Source: Gemmatimonadota bacterium (GTDB lineage Bacteria; Gemmatimonadota; Gemmatimonadetes; Longimicrobiales; Gaopeijiaceae). From it: a stretch of DNA of 64,000 bases. The translations under genes and the position numbers were made by a program. Location: contig JAJEBR010000054.1 in assembly GCA_022822445.1 (NCBI GenBank), positions 129,015 through 193,014 of the forward strand, given 5' to 3'. Shown here in pieces: positions 8,410 to 17,079 of this stretch; within the stretch, counting starts at the first letter, position 1, and each line of letters starts with the position of its first letter. A model generated the notes under the pieces. The model ran no database searches, was not told the origin of the DNA, and was given only the letters and a program-made list of their open reading frames with translations.

Positions 8410-9716
8410 TGCAGGCCCGCAACACACTCTGGATTCCGTCTCTGCTGGTCGGGGCGTCGACCGCCACGGCGCTGGCGACCGGGGCCGGACTGCTGCTCTA
8501 CGGCGGTGAAGGGCTGATTCGGGCCGGGCTCGCCCTGTTGGGAGTCAACATGGCTTCGATCGCCGTTGGTCTCCGGGGTGCGGGAATTCGCGAGTCGGAG
8601 GCCGATCCGCACGCCGGGAGGTGGTGGCTCGGACTCCTGCTCGCCCTCATGGGTGGCGCCGGATTCGCGGTCTTCTGGGAAGCGATGAACAGCTTCGCGG
8701 CAGCGCGGCTGGCGCAGGGGGTGGGGCTCGGGCTGACCTCGGCGCTCCCCGCTTACTTCGCGGCTGGCGTCTGGGCGCGGCTGAGGGCGCTGGAGGCGCT
8801 GCTCGGCCCCGGGAGGCGCTGGCGCCAGGCCACCTTCGGCACCGCTGCAGGGGCAGCCGCGGCCGCGGGGCTGGCCGTGACCTTCCTGGGAAGGCCGGTG
8901 TGGGCGGTGACCGCCTTTCTGCTGGCAATGGTACTGGCGTCGGCCGGGGCCCGCCTGCACGTCTGGATCCTCGACCGGGTGCCGCGGCTGGAGCGGTCCG
9001 TGAGCGATCCCGAACGTCCGGCGCTGCGCTTCGAAGAGTGGCGCACGGTGGTCCCGGACAGCCGCACGCGAGCCGTGCGCGAGCACGGTGCAACCCGGGT
9101 GCTGGACCCGTCGCCGCCGGGGGACTGGCGCGAGGGCGTGGCGACCACCCTTCACGATGGCCGCCCGATCCTCTTCCTGGGCGCGGGCAGCTGGTTCGAT
9201 CCGGCCGACGGCAGGAGGTGGCAGGTCTACGAGGCGGACGAGGGCGTGCTGAAGGTGGCCGCGGCGGGGTTCGGCTGGGAGGACGAGGCGTTGGCGGCCT
9301 CGCCGGTTCCGGATGGCGAGGGCTGGGTGGTGGTGGCCGAGGCTGTGGCCGCGCCCTCCATCCGGCTGGAGGCGCTGCGGGAGGCCGGTGCGCGGCGGGT
9401 GTGGATCGGAGGGGCGCCGGGAGGAGTCGGCGAACCGCTGCTGGCGGAGGCGGACGAGGCCGGCCTTGGGCTGGGGCGGTACCGGAGCGCAGTAGCGGGC
9501 GTCGCCGGGCCGCCGCATGTGGCACCGCGGGCGGACGAGCTCTGGTGCCTGGACTTCGGCGGGGAGCCGCCGGAGTCGGTGATGGGGATGGTGGTGGCGC
9601 CGCTGCCGGCGGGATGGACCGCCGGAGACCCGGAAGCGCCGGAGGAGCCGGCCGTGCCGGCCGTACGCGAGGCTTCGCCCGCGCCTCCGGAGAACGCCGG
9701 CCGCGAGGAGCCCTGA
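8409..9716 (+). CDS. Membrane protein of unknown function between rsgA and the Mre11-like gene
   Basis: The 435-residue product has about six hydrophobic segments in its first 175 residues (near 7-30, 34-52, 65-85, 90-112, 130-150 and 152-172). A soluble domain of about 260 residues follows, with an acidic, proline/alanine-rich tail. I recognise no named domain. The soluble part has alternating beta-type segments (RPILFLGAGSWF, GWVVVAEAVAAP, RRVWIGGAP) but no clear catalytic motif. Its ATG overlaps the rsgA stop (TGATG), and its own stop overlaps the start of the metallophosphoesterase in the same way. Tight coupling implies co-production with the Mre11/Rad50-like pair. It may anchor that complex to the membrane, but this is inference. 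Confidence 0.7.
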   Translation: MQARNTLWIPSLLVGASTATALATGAGLLLYGGEGLIRAGLALLGVNMASIAVGLRGAGIRESEADPHAGRWWLGLLLALMGGAGFAVFWEAMNSFAAARLAQGVGLGLTSALPAYFAAGVWARLRALEALLGPGRRWRQATFGTAAGAAAAAGLAVTFLGRPVWAVTAFLLAMVLASAGARLHVWILDRVPRLERSVSDPERPALRFEEWRTVVPDSRTRAVREHGATRVLDPSPPGDWREGVATTLHDGRPILFLGAGSWFDPADGRRWQVYEADEGVLKVAAAGFGWEDEALAASPVPDGEGWVVVAEAVAAPSIRLEALREAGARRVWIGGAPGGVGEPLLAEADEAGLGLGRYRSAVAGVAGPPHVAPRADELWCLDFGGEPPESVMGMVVAPLPAGWTAGDPEAPEEPAVPAVREASPAPPENAGREEP

Positions 9717-10750
9717 TGACCGTGGCCCACCTGTCCGACCTGCACCTCGGCTACCGTGGGGGGGCGGGGGGACACGGGCGGGCCGAGGACGTGGTGCGGG
9801 TCTTCGAGGCGGCCTTCGCCCGGATCGCGGATCTCGGGACGCAGCTGGTGGTGATCGCCGGGGACATCTTCGACCACCCGCACGTGACCGCCCCCCCGAT
9901 TGCAGCCTTCTCGAGAGCGGCGGCACGGTTGCGAGAGCGCGTGCCGGAGGTGACGGTGGCGGTCGCGGCCGGCGCGCGCGATACGCCCCTGGACCCGGCG
10001 CACGAAGGCCCCGTGGCGGTGATCGGGGCGCTGGCAGGAGTGGAGGCGGCGACCACGGCGGTCCGCCGGGTGCGATTCGCGGGCGGCGAGGGGACGGTCA
10101 CGCTGGTGCCGCACCTGGTCGCCCGGAGAGGGCGGGCCCTGAAGGTGAAGCCGGACCGCGGCGCCCGGTGGAATGTCCTCGTTGTGCACGGGGCGGTCCG
10201 CCGGGCGCGCGGAAGCGGAGCGGCCCCAAGAGGGTCGGCAGGGGCACGCGGGCGGGCGGCGGCGGGTGGCCAGGCCGCAGGTGTAGGTCCCGCGGCGACG
10301 GGCGGCGGGTCCGGCACTGTTTCGCTGAAGGGCTGGGACTACGTCGCGCTCGGATCCCGTCACACCCGTGCGAAGGTGGCCGCACGGGCCCATTATTCCG
10401 GGTCGCTGGAGAGAATCGGCCCCGATCCGTGGGAGGAGGCAGCCGTGGACAAGGGATTCCTCACCGCCCGCCTGGACACGGGCGCGGTGCGCTTCCAACC
10501 CGTGGAGGCGCGCGCGGCGGTGAGCCTGGCCGCGGTCGACGCGGTGGACGGAGGCACCGCGACCGCCGCTCGGCGCCTGAGCGAGGCGCTGGCGGGGGTT
10601 CCCGGCGGCATCGACGGCAAGCTGCTCCGCGTGCCGGTACGGGGACTTTCACCGGAGGATCTGGCCGCCCTGGACCGGGAGCTTCTGGCGCGGGTGCGCG
10701 GCCGGGTGGCGGAGTTGCGCGTGGACGCGTTGCCGGCGAAGGCACGATGA
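9716..10750 (+). CDS. Mre11/SbcD-like metallophosphoesterase with eroded active site
   Basis: A 344-residue protein with the calcineurin-like phosphoesterase layout of Mre11/SbcD. Motif I is present (HLSDLHLG, Asp8 and His10), as is motif II (VVIAGDIFDH, Asp50 and neighbours). Motif III, normally GNHD, reads GARD (86-89), so the Asn and catalytic His are gone. The late metal motif, normally GHxH, reads GSRH, keeping only the second His. VVHGAV matches the intermediate motif. An alanine/glycine-rich loop (about residues 160-200) is inserted before it. Its start and stop overlap both neighbours. The downstream gene is a Rad50-like protein whose ATPase motifs are also lost, so I infer a non-catalytic scaffold or DNA-binding pair. 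The intact pair at 53548-57698 shows that the normal motifs exist in this genome. Confidence 0.75.
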   Translation: MTVAHLSDLHLGYRGGAGGHGRAEDVVRVFEAAFARIADLGTQLVVIAGDIFDHPHVTAPPIAAFSRAAARLRERVPEVTVAVAAGARDTPLDPAHEGPVAVIGALAGVEAATTAVRRVRFAGGEGTVTLVPHLVARRGRALKVKPDRGARWNVLVVHGAVRRARGSGAAPRGSAGARGRAAAGGQAAGVGPAATGGGSGTVSLKGWDYVALGSRHTRAKVAARAHYSGSLERIGPDPWEEAAVDKGFLTARLDTGAVRFQPVEARAAVSLAAVDAVDGGTATAARRLSEALAGVPGGIDGKLLRVPVRGLSPEDLAALDRELLARVRGRVAELRVDALPAKAR

Positions 10751-12249
10751 AGCTGGAAGTGCTGCGCGCGGCGACCCCCACCGCCGCGATCGACCTCAGG
10801 GACGCGCGGGGGCTGGTGGCCTTCGTGTCGGAGACCGATGCCGCGTGGGGAGGGTACGTGGCCGCGATCCGGGCGGCGTTCGCGGCGCGGGGGCGGATGC
10901 GCGGGCCGGGTTCGGTCGTGCGGGGCGAGGCCGCGGTCGCCACGGTGGGTACGGCTGCCTTCGAGGCCCAGCTCGGGAAGGTGCTCGCGAAGCACGCGCT
11001 GAGGCGCGAGGAGTACGCGGCCGTGTGGCTCGGGACGGGGCCGCCCCGCGTCTGGGTGGGGGCGGGGGTGGGGTTGCTGCAGGGGCCGGCGGCCACCCGT
11101 CGGGTGCGGGAGGGGGCCGCGCGGGGGGAGCCGGGCCCGGGACGGACGACGGCTGGCGCCGGGGTGGAAGCCGCGTGGGTGGGGGGACTGGCCCGCGAGG
11201 CCAGGGCCGATGTGGAGCGGCTGACGCGGTCGTGCGAGGGGGTGGGGGGGGTGGGGGGGCGGCTCGCGGAGCTGCGGGAGGAGGCGGCGGTCGTGCAGGG
11301 CGACGCAGACGCCGCGGCGATGGCATGGGTTCGCGAACGGCAGGACGCCGAAACCCGGCTGCTCCTCTACCGGGACCGGGAAAGGGAATTGCGGGGCCGG
11401 CTGGAACAGATACGCGAGGCCGGGGATGCCGCCGCCTGCCCGAACTGTGACCGCCCCCTGGGCGAGCGCATGGGCGCGGTACGCCGGGCGCGCCGGGAGG
11501 AGTGGGAGGCGGTGGTGCAGGACGGGAAGTGGTGGCGCCGCCGCCGGTCGCAGCTGGAGGTGAAGCCGGAGCGGCTGAAAGCCCTGGAGATGCGGGCGCT
11601 CGCACTGCATGCCGAGATTCGGGACCTTGTCGAGGAGCTGCAGCGTCGCAGGGCGGCGGAAGGCGAACTGAAGGCGGCAACGAAACGGCTGGAACGGCTG
11701 CTCGCGGTGGAGGCGAGCCGGTCTGCGAGGGCAGGCGCGAGGGGCGGGTCAGCTGCGACCGGGGACATCGAAGCGGTTGGGGATGGCCGTCCGGCTACGG
11801 AGCATGGGGTTGCGCGTGGACACTTCCGTGCGATGGTCCACGCCCGGCTGGTGTCCCTTTCAGGGGGACGATTGGCGGGGAGGTTCCCTCAGCTGTACGC
11901 GGATTGGGTCGCAGGCAAGCGGGAAGGAAGGGACGCGGAGGCGGTGCTGGAGCTGGCGGCGCGCATCACACTGGTGGAGTTGGCGGCGGAAGCGGGGGTC
12001 CGGCTGGGATCGATCATCTTCCCGGCGGGGCTGGAACGCCTGAGTCCGGACGATCTGCCGCGCGCACTCTCGGAACTGGTCCTCCTGGCGAAGCGGGTCC
12101 CGCTGGTCCTGGCCAAGGCGACGCCGGAGGTGGTGGCCGGCGCCCCCGAGTGCTTCGACCTCCTCTACCGGTTCGAAGCCACGGGCAAGGGAAGCCGCGT
12201 CAGGCGGCAGCGGCTGGGCCTCGCGACGATCTGGCTGCAGGGAGACTGA
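10747..12249 (+). CDS. Rad50/SbcC-like zinc-hook protein lacking Walker motifs
   Basis: A 500-residue protein following the SMC/Rad50 plan: N-terminal half-ATPase, coiled coil, zinc hook, coiled coil, C-terminal half-ATPase. The zinc hook CPNC is at 231-234, flanked by charged helical arms rich in Glu and Arg. The place of Walker A, after the strand GLVAFV, reads SETDAAWGGY instead of GPNGxGKST, so no P-loop remains. At the C-terminus the segment RLGSIIFPAGLERLSPDD aligns with the Walker B and D-loop pattern LILDEPFxxLDPDD. The acidic Asp-Glu pair has become Pro-Ala and the D-loop Asp is Ser. An LSGG element is present before it. The product is also shorter than SbcC (about 1,000). It starts in an ATGA overlap with the Mre11-like gene. 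Confidence 0.7.
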   Translation: MKLEVLRAATPTAAIDLRDARGLVAFVSETDAAWGGYVAAIRAAFAARGRMRGPGSVVRGEAAVATVGTAAFEAQLGKVLAKHALRREEYAAVWLGTGPPRVWVGAGVGLLQGPAATRRVREGAARGEPGPGRTTAGAGVEAAWVGGLAREARADVERLTRSCEGVGGVGGRLAELREEAAVVQGDADAAAMAWVRERQDAETRLLLYRDRERELRGRLEQIREAGDAAACPNCDRPLGERMGAVRRARREEWEAVVQDGKWWRRRRSQLEVKPERLKALEMRALALHAEIRDLVEELQRRRAAEGELKAATKRLERLLAVEASRSARAGARGGSAATGDIEAVGDGRPATEHGVARGHFRAMVHARLVSLSGGRLAGRFPQLYADWVAGKREGRDAEAVLELAARITLVELAAEAGVRLGSIIFPAGLERLSPDDLPRALSELVLLAKRVPLVLAKATPEVVAGAPECFDLLYRFEATGKGSRVRRQRLGLATIWLQGD

Positions 12250-12266
12250 CGCGACGAGGCCCCCGA

Positions 12267-14642
12267 TCAGCCTCCGTCGTTCCCGGCGCCCGGTTCCTCT
12301 TCATCCACCTCTTCCACGTCATCGCCCAGGCGGGCCCACTCGTCGGCGCGCCCCCGGTATTCCTCGATGGCTTCCTCGTCGCCGACCAGGTTGGCGTACG
12401 CCAGCAATCCCCGGTAGACCCAGGAGTAGTAGTTGGGGATGCCGATGGTGGACCCGTCCTTCCATTCAGCCCAGTCATCCGGCAAGCCGCTCCGGTGGAT
12501 GAACACGTCGTAGGCCAGCGTTTGCGTGCGCGGGACGTCCACCCATGGCCCCACGACTCCCGAATACAGGTCCAGGGTGCGATTCGGCGCCACCCCGGAC
12601 TCTGCAAGTTCAGCCGGATCCCCGGGCCACAACCGAAACGCCAGGCCCTGGCGGATGACGTGCCGCCTCAGCCCGAACTCCTGGGCCGCGGACCCGCTGG
12701 AGGCGAAGTAGACGGGCCGGTCGGGAATCGAATGCCTGATCGCGTTCAGAGCGAATACATGCCAGGGAAGCAGCCCGGCGTGACCGATCATGGTTGCCGT
12801 GACCGGTCCAAGGTCGATGCCCTGGATGCTGTCGACCGGCACGGACTGCATTGCCGCCTGCTCGACGAAGGCGTTGTTGAACTGCGCTTCGTCGAAGATC
12901 GACCGGGTCGGCACCCGGATCGGCTCGCGCAGGAGGATGGGGATCTTGCCGGCCGCCTCGGCCTCCGCCGGATCGTGCGTGTACATCGCGCGCGTGTTTT
13001 CGGCCGTGTACGGACGCTGGCAGATGATGCGGGTCGGGTCCGCGTCCGGGTCCTCGCCGGGACCGCAGGGACTCGTGAGATCGCGGAGCTGCTTCACGTA
13101 CCAGTCGGTATTCAGGTACGAAGTCACCGCCACGGTCACGTCCCGCCGGATCCCCTCCACCTCCTGGAGGTACCAGAGGGGGAAGGTATCGTTGTCGCCG
13201 TTGGTGAAGAGCAGTCCGTACGGCTCGACGCTCATCAGCAGGTTGTGGGCCCAGTCACGGGCTGAATGGTCGTTTGCCCGGCTGGCCCAGTTGAAGTTGA
13301 GGACCAGGGGGATGAAGGCCAGCCCCAGCACCGGCGCCCCGAACAGGAGCGAGCGGCCGGACCTGCGCCGGACCCAGTCCCACAGCCCCGCGATCCCGAT
13401 CCCGGCGAGCAGTCCCCACACGGAGAAGCCGACCGTGAAGAAGTAGTCCCGTTCGCGGACCTCGTATTCGCCGCCGCGGATCGAGAAGCCGTGCTTGAAG
13501 TTCAGGTAGAAGACGAGGGCCACCGACAGCACGGCGAAGAGCGACAGCATGTAATACCAGCTCGCCCGATCCCTTCGGTAGTGCTCCACCGCGCCGAAGA
13601 TGCCCAGCGCGATGAAGAGTGCCGTAATGGGTGCCCGGAGCCTGCCGAAGAGGAGCTCGCCGGAGGAAAGCCCCCGCGACCACTGCCAGTCGAAGTACTG
13701 CATCCAGTTCTGGTACTGCGCCGCCAGGGGCGCCTGCCGCTGAGTGATCGGCGGTGTCGGGTACTGTTCGCGCTTGAGCGCGGCGGACAGATCGTCGCAA
13801 CCGGCGTTTCCGTAGGTGACGACGCTCGCGAGCGCCTCCCCCACGTTCTCGCAGGCTGGCTGCGCCTCGTTGATGACGGGCCCCAGCTCCGACCGGATCG
13901 GCAGGAAGAGGTGGATGCTCAGCCCGAGAACGATTGCCGGTATCCCGAACAGGTAGATGCGGTAGTTCAGCAGCGTCGAGGGGTGGACCAGGAGGATGAA
14001 GATGGCCAGTGCCGGCGCCGCCAGGAAGGCCATCAGGTGGTTGCCGACCGAGAGCGCCAGGATGAAGACCATCAGGATGAGCAGGTTGTCGTCCTTGCCG
14101 CGCCCGAGCCGTTCCCGCCAGCGGAAGGCCAGCCAGGAGAGGAGCGCGATGGTGAAGAGCGAGACCGTGTAGACCTTCTCGTTGACGTTCGACTGGTTCC
14201 AGACCGTAAAGGCGGTGGCGCTGACGAGGGCGGCGGCGGCCGCGCCGATGAGGCGGAAGCGCCGGTCGCTGGAGAAGTACCCGAGGATGTGATGCACCAC
14301 GAGGAACCAGCAACCGTGTGCCAGGGAGCCCATCAGGCTGGAGAACAGGTTGATGCGTACCGCGCTGGAGAGCCCGAACGGGGACAGCAGTATCTCCCAG
14401 GTGCGCGCCAGGACCACGAAGAGCGGATTCCCCGGAGGATGGGGGATGCCGAGGATGTGTGCGGTCGCGATGTACTCGCTGGTGTCCCAGAAGGCGGTCT
14501 CCGGCGAGAGCGTCACCGCGTACAGGATGCCGACCGCGAGCGCGGTCGCGCCCGCCCAGAGGTAGGGCGGACCGTCCTCGGCGCCGGGGCCATTCCCTGA
14601 GCCGCGTGGGTTTGGGTTGCCCGGCTGTCGTTTAGCTTTCAT
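12267..14642 (-). CDS. DUF2723 (TMEM260-like, GT117) membrane protein
   Basis: A 791-residue multi-pass protein of the DUF2723 family, which includes the human O-mannosyltransferase TMEM260. The family start is clear: a lumenal segment TLSPETAFWDTSEYIATAH with the conserved Asp-Glu, followed by HILGIPHPPGNPLF. About a dozen hydrophobic helices fill residues 30-450, and a soluble C-terminal region with a FTNGDNDTFPLWYLQE motif follows. Start at ATG 14642 is supported by GGAG upstream on the minus strand; an earlier in-frame ATG at 14726 would overlap trpE. Members are proposed to transfer a sugar from a lipid carrier to exported proteins. The acceptor is unknown. It is convergent with the Rad50-like gene (17 bp between stops) and divergent from trpE. 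Confidence 0.8.
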   Translation of the reverse strand: MKAKRQPGNPNPRGSGNGPGAEDGPPYLWAGATALAVGILYAVTLSPETAFWDTSEYIATAHILGIPHPPGNPLFVVLARTWEILLSPFGLSSAVRINLFSSLMGSLAHGCWFLVVHHILGYFSSDRRFRLIGAAAAALVSATAFTVWNQSNVNEKVYTVSLFTIALLSWLAFRWRERLGRGKDDNLLILMVFILALSVGNHLMAFLAAPALAIFILLVHPSTLLNYRIYLFGIPAIVLGLSIHLFLPIRSELGPVINEAQPACENVGEALASVVTYGNAGCDDLSAALKREQYPTPPITQRQAPLAAQYQNWMQYFDWQWSRGLSSGELLFGRLRAPITALFIALGIFGAVEHYRRDRASWYYMLSLFAVLSVALVFYLNFKHGFSIRGGEYEVRERDYFFTVGFSVWGLLAGIGIAGLWDWVRRRSGRSLLFGAPVLGLAFIPLVLNFNWASRANDHSARDWAHNLLMSVEPYGLLFTNGDNDTFPLWYLQEVEGIRRDVTVAVTSYLNTDWYVKQLRDLTSPCGPGEDPDADPTRIICQRPYTAENTRAMYTHDPAEAEAAGKIPILLREPIRVPTRSIFDEAQFNNAFVEQAAMQSVPVDSIQGIDLGPVTATMIGHAGLLPWHVFALNAIRHSIPDRPVYFASSGSAAQEFGLRRHVIRQGLAFRLWPGDPAELAESGVAPNRTLDLYSGVVGPWVDVPRTQTLAYDVFIHRSGLPDDWAEWKDGSTIGIPNYYSWVYRGLLAYANLVGDEEAIEEYRGRADEWARLGDDVEEVDEEEPGAGNDGG

Positions 14643-14715
14643 CGGTATCCCGGAATCTCCATTTCTCACTGCGGGGCCCCGAAGGGCCCGCGCGCTCGTC
14701 AGCGGCAGACCGCAA

Positions 14716-16218
14716 TTGGACGCCAAACCCTCATTCGAATCGTTGCTGCGCGACGCCGCGCCGGGTCAGCGGATCCCGGTGTGGTGCGAATTCCTTTTCG
14801 ATTCCGACACAGCCGTCACGGCCTACCACAAGCTCCGGGAGGGACCCTTCGGCTTCCTGCTGGAGAGCGTGGTAGGTGGTGAACAATGGGCCCGTTACAG
14901 CTTCTTGGGAAGCCGCCCGCGGGAAGTGTGGATGCTCGACGGCGACGATCTGTCGCTCTGGAGTCGTGCGGAAGGGTGGCGCCGGCTCCCCGTCGCGGAC
15001 CCGCTGGCGGACCTGCGGGGGCGCCTGGAACGGGCCGAACCTCGCCCCGATCCCCGGCTCCCGCGCTTCTGGGGCGGCGCTGTCGGCTACTTCGGATACG
15101 ACATGGTGCGCCGCATCGAGCGCCTCGGTCAGGGACCGCCGGACGACCAGGGGCTGCCCGGGTCGGTCTTCATGTTCCCCGACGTGGTGGTCGCGGTGGA
15201 CAACCTCTACGGTCGGGCGATGGCCATCACCACCATCGAGACCGGCGCGGACTCCTCGCGGGCCAGCCTCCGGCGACGCTACGACGAGGCGGTCGCAGCG
15301 CTCGAGGAGACCGTCGGCCGGTTGCGTTCCCGCAAGGATCCGGAGCCGCTGGACCTGGCCGCCCCGAGCGCGGTCGAACCCGCCTTCACCTCCAACTTCG
15401 AGCGGGACGCGTTCATCGCGGGTGTACGGCGCATCAAGGAGTACATCGCGGCCGGCGACGCTTTCCAGGTCGTCCTCAGCCAGCGCCTGACGACCCCGTT
15501 CGAGGACCACCCGTTCCAGCTCTACCGCGCCATCCGCACCATCAATCCGTCCCCCTACCTCTTCAACCTCGACCTCGGGGACTTCCACATCGTGGGATCG
15601 TCGCCCGAGGTGCTGGTCCGCCTGGAGGACGGGGTGGTGACGGTGCGGCCGATCGCGGGGACGCGGCGGCGGGGGCGCACGAGGGCGGAGGACCGGGCGC
15701 TGGCCGAGGATCTCGCAGCCGACGAGAAGGAGCTGGCCGAGCACCGCATGCTGGTGGACCTGGGTCGCAACGACGTGGGCCGGGTTTCCGAATACGGCTC
15801 CGTGACGGTCCCCGAGCTGATGAAAGTGGAGCGCTATTCGCATGTGATGCACCTGTGCAGCCAGGTCGAGGGACGTGCGCGCGCCGGGCTGTCCGCACTG
15901 GACGTCCTGGCCGCCTGCTTCCCTGCGGGCACGGTTTCCGGGGCGCCCAAGATCCGTGCCATGGAGATCATCGACGAACTGGAGCCCACCGCTCGGGGCC
16001 CATACGCCGGCGCGGTGGGGCACATCGGCTGGGGTGGAGCGCAGATGGACACGGCGATCGCAATCCGCACGATGGTGGTGCGGAGCGGCCGCGCCCACGT
16101 CCGGGCCGGTGCGGGGATCGTCGCCGACTCGGACCCCGAATCGGAGTACGAGGAGACGGTCAACAAGGCGAAGGCCCTTCTCCGCGCGGTCGCGATGGTG
16201 ACGTCAGCGGGCGATTGA
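14716..16218 (+). CDS. trpE: Anthranilate synthase component I
   Basis: TrpE converts chorismate to anthranilate with ammonia delivered by the TrpG glutamine amidotransferase. The 500-residue product shows the chorismate-binding core: FQVVLSQR, RPIAGTRRRG, DEKELAEHRMLVDLGRNDVG, CFPAGTVSGAPKIRAMEII and the final GAGIVADSDPESEYEE. The start is set at TTG 14716 because the family N-terminus (PSFESLL) begins right after it. No ATG fits, and the TTG at 14617 would add about 33 unrelated residues. No trpG or other trp gene is next to it, so the pathway genes are dispersed here. No leader peptide or attenuator is visible upstream. Confidence 0.9.
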   Translation: MDAKPSFESLLRDAAPGQRIPVWCEFLFDSDTAVTAYHKLREGPFGFLLESVVGGEQWARYSFLGSRPREVWMLDGDDLSLWSRAEGWRRLPVADPLADLRGRLERAEPRPDPRLPRFWGGAVGYFGYDMVRRIERLGQGPPDDQGLPGSVFMFPDVVVAVDNLYGRAMAITTIETGADSSRASLRRRYDEAVAALEETVGRLRSRKDPEPLDLAAPSAVEPAFTSNFERDAFIAGVRRIKEYIAAGDAFQVVLSQRLTTPFEDHPFQLYRAIRTINPSPYLFNLDLGDFHIVGSSPEVLVRLEDGVVTVRPIAGTRRRGRTRAEDRALAEDLAADEKELAEHRMLVDLGRNDVGRVSEYGSVTVPELMKVERYSHVMHLCSQVEGRARAGLSALDVLAACFPAGTVSGAPKIRAMEIIDELEPTARGPYAGAVGHIGWGGAQMDTAIAIRTMVVRSGRAHVRAGAGIVADSDPESEYEETVNKAKALLRAVAMVTSAGD

Positions 16219-16238
16219 TGCCGGCGGGGTATCCGGGC

Positions 16239-16730
16239 TCAGTCAGCTCCGGCCAGAACATGAGCTCGGAAATCCTCTCGCAGCGTCCGCATCGCGTGGG
16301 TCAGTCCCCGCAATTCGCCACGGACCTCCCCCAACCCCTCGCGCAGACTTGCCTGACCGTCCCGCAGACTCGCCTGACCGTCGCGCAGACTCGCCTGACC
16401 GTCGCGCAGCTGGGCGATCTCGTCGCGCAGGTCATCGCGGACCTGGGCGATCTCGCCACGCAGGCCATCGCGGACCAGGGCGATCTCGTCGCGCAGGTCA
16501 TCGCGGACCTGGGTGATCTCGCCACGCAGGTCATCGCGGACCAGGGTGATCTCGCCACGCAGGTCATCGCGTAGCTGGGCGATCTCGCCGCCGATCCTGT
16601 CGTGGGCTTGCCGGCTCTCTTCACGCAGCCTGTCGGCTTCCCTGCGCAGGGCGCGCCATCCAAACCTTGCCACGGCCGTGCCAGTCAGGACCAACGTCGC
16701 CATCAGGCTGACCGTCTGCAACCAATCCAT
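16239..16730 (-). CDS. Membrane-anchored coiled-coil protein with hendecad and heptad repeats
   Basis: A 163-residue protein starting at ATG 16730 behind a near-perfect GGAGGAATGT ribosome-binding site. One transmembrane helix (about residues 4-22) is followed by a long, uninterrupted coiled coil. Six 11-residue units of the type GEIAQVRDDLR run in tandem, then three 7-residue units RDGQASL, then a less regular tail. At DNA level these are five exact-length 33-bp copies and three 21-bp copies. Hendecads give a right-handed or straight coil and heptads a left-handed one, so the rod changes twist. I know no named family; it could be a spacer between membrane and envelope, or a phase-variable length protein. 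Convergent with trpE (20 bp). Confidence 0.75.
   Translation of the reverse strand: MDWLQTVSLMATLVLTGTAVARFGWRALRREADRLREESRQAHDRIGGEIAQLRDDLRGEITLVRDDLRGEITQVRDDLRDEIALVRDGLRGEIAQVRDDLRDEIAQLRDGQASLRDGQASLRDGQASLREGLGEVRGELRGLTHAMRTLREDFRAHVLAGAD
16341..16403. repeat. Three 21-bp tandem repeats (heptad region)
   Basis: Copies at 16341-16361, 16362-16382 and 16383-16403 differ at only one or two positions and encode the RDGQASL units on the minus strand. Near identity points to recent slippage or recombination, which would change protein length in whole heptads. Confidence 0.8.
16410..16574. repeat. Five 33-bp tandem repeats (hendecad region)
   Basis: Copies at 16410-16442, 16443-16475, 16476-16508, 16509-16541 and 16542-16574 share the core GATCTCGYCRCGCAGGYCAT and encode 11-residue coiled-coil units on the minus strand. 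A degenerate sixth copy follows. Confidence 0.8.
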
Positions 16731-17079
16731 ACATTCCTCCAATCCGGTGTCGGCGCCTGGGTCCGACCCCACCGGAAGGTATTGACGATCTGCGGGGGGT
16801 CGCAACCGTTCTCATTGCCACCAGGATGGGTGCCGGCTGGGGGCGGATACATGGTGAAATGGGCAGACATCGGCCGGACGGCTATCGCCCTTCGCCCGAG
16901 GAGCAACGCAGAGCGGAGCCTCAAGGACGAAAATGTAAGGAAAACACGACATATTGTAATGCAGATACGACAGTGTGGCTCGACGAGCCAGGCGTTCAGC
17001 GCGGTTGATCGGTGCTCGAATAGCCGAGGAATCTCCTGGACCGCACACTAGCTGCAGCGCGGGGACCCCGCGTGCCGTG
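16731..17079. other. Intergenic region without a supportable gene
   Basis: About 350 bp between the divergent-side start of the coiled-coil gene and the end of the M20 peptidase gene. No coding frame looks real. It contains the second copy of the short repeat (16934-16975), a moderately AT-rich middle, and nothing else I can name. Confidence 0.6.
16934..16975. repeat. Short dispersed repeat, copy 2
   Basis: Matches 3493-3533: GTAAGGAAAACACGACA, TTGTAATG and ACAGTG in the same order, preceded by CGAAA. It lies in a gene-free stretch. Two copies are few, so its nature (mobile-element end, recombination site, operator) is open. Confidence 0.45.

Noticed and set aside
11239-11262. Long G-run in the Rad50-like gene as evidence of frameshift
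   Set aside because: The frame continues on both sides with consistent charged coiled-coil composition and reaches the zinc hook, so the run is taken as coding.
16602-17051. Possible 149-residue gene between the coiled-coil and M20 genes
   Set aside because: Composition changes abruptly, no ribosome-binding site or domain, and it overlaps the 5' part of a well-supported minus-strand gene.
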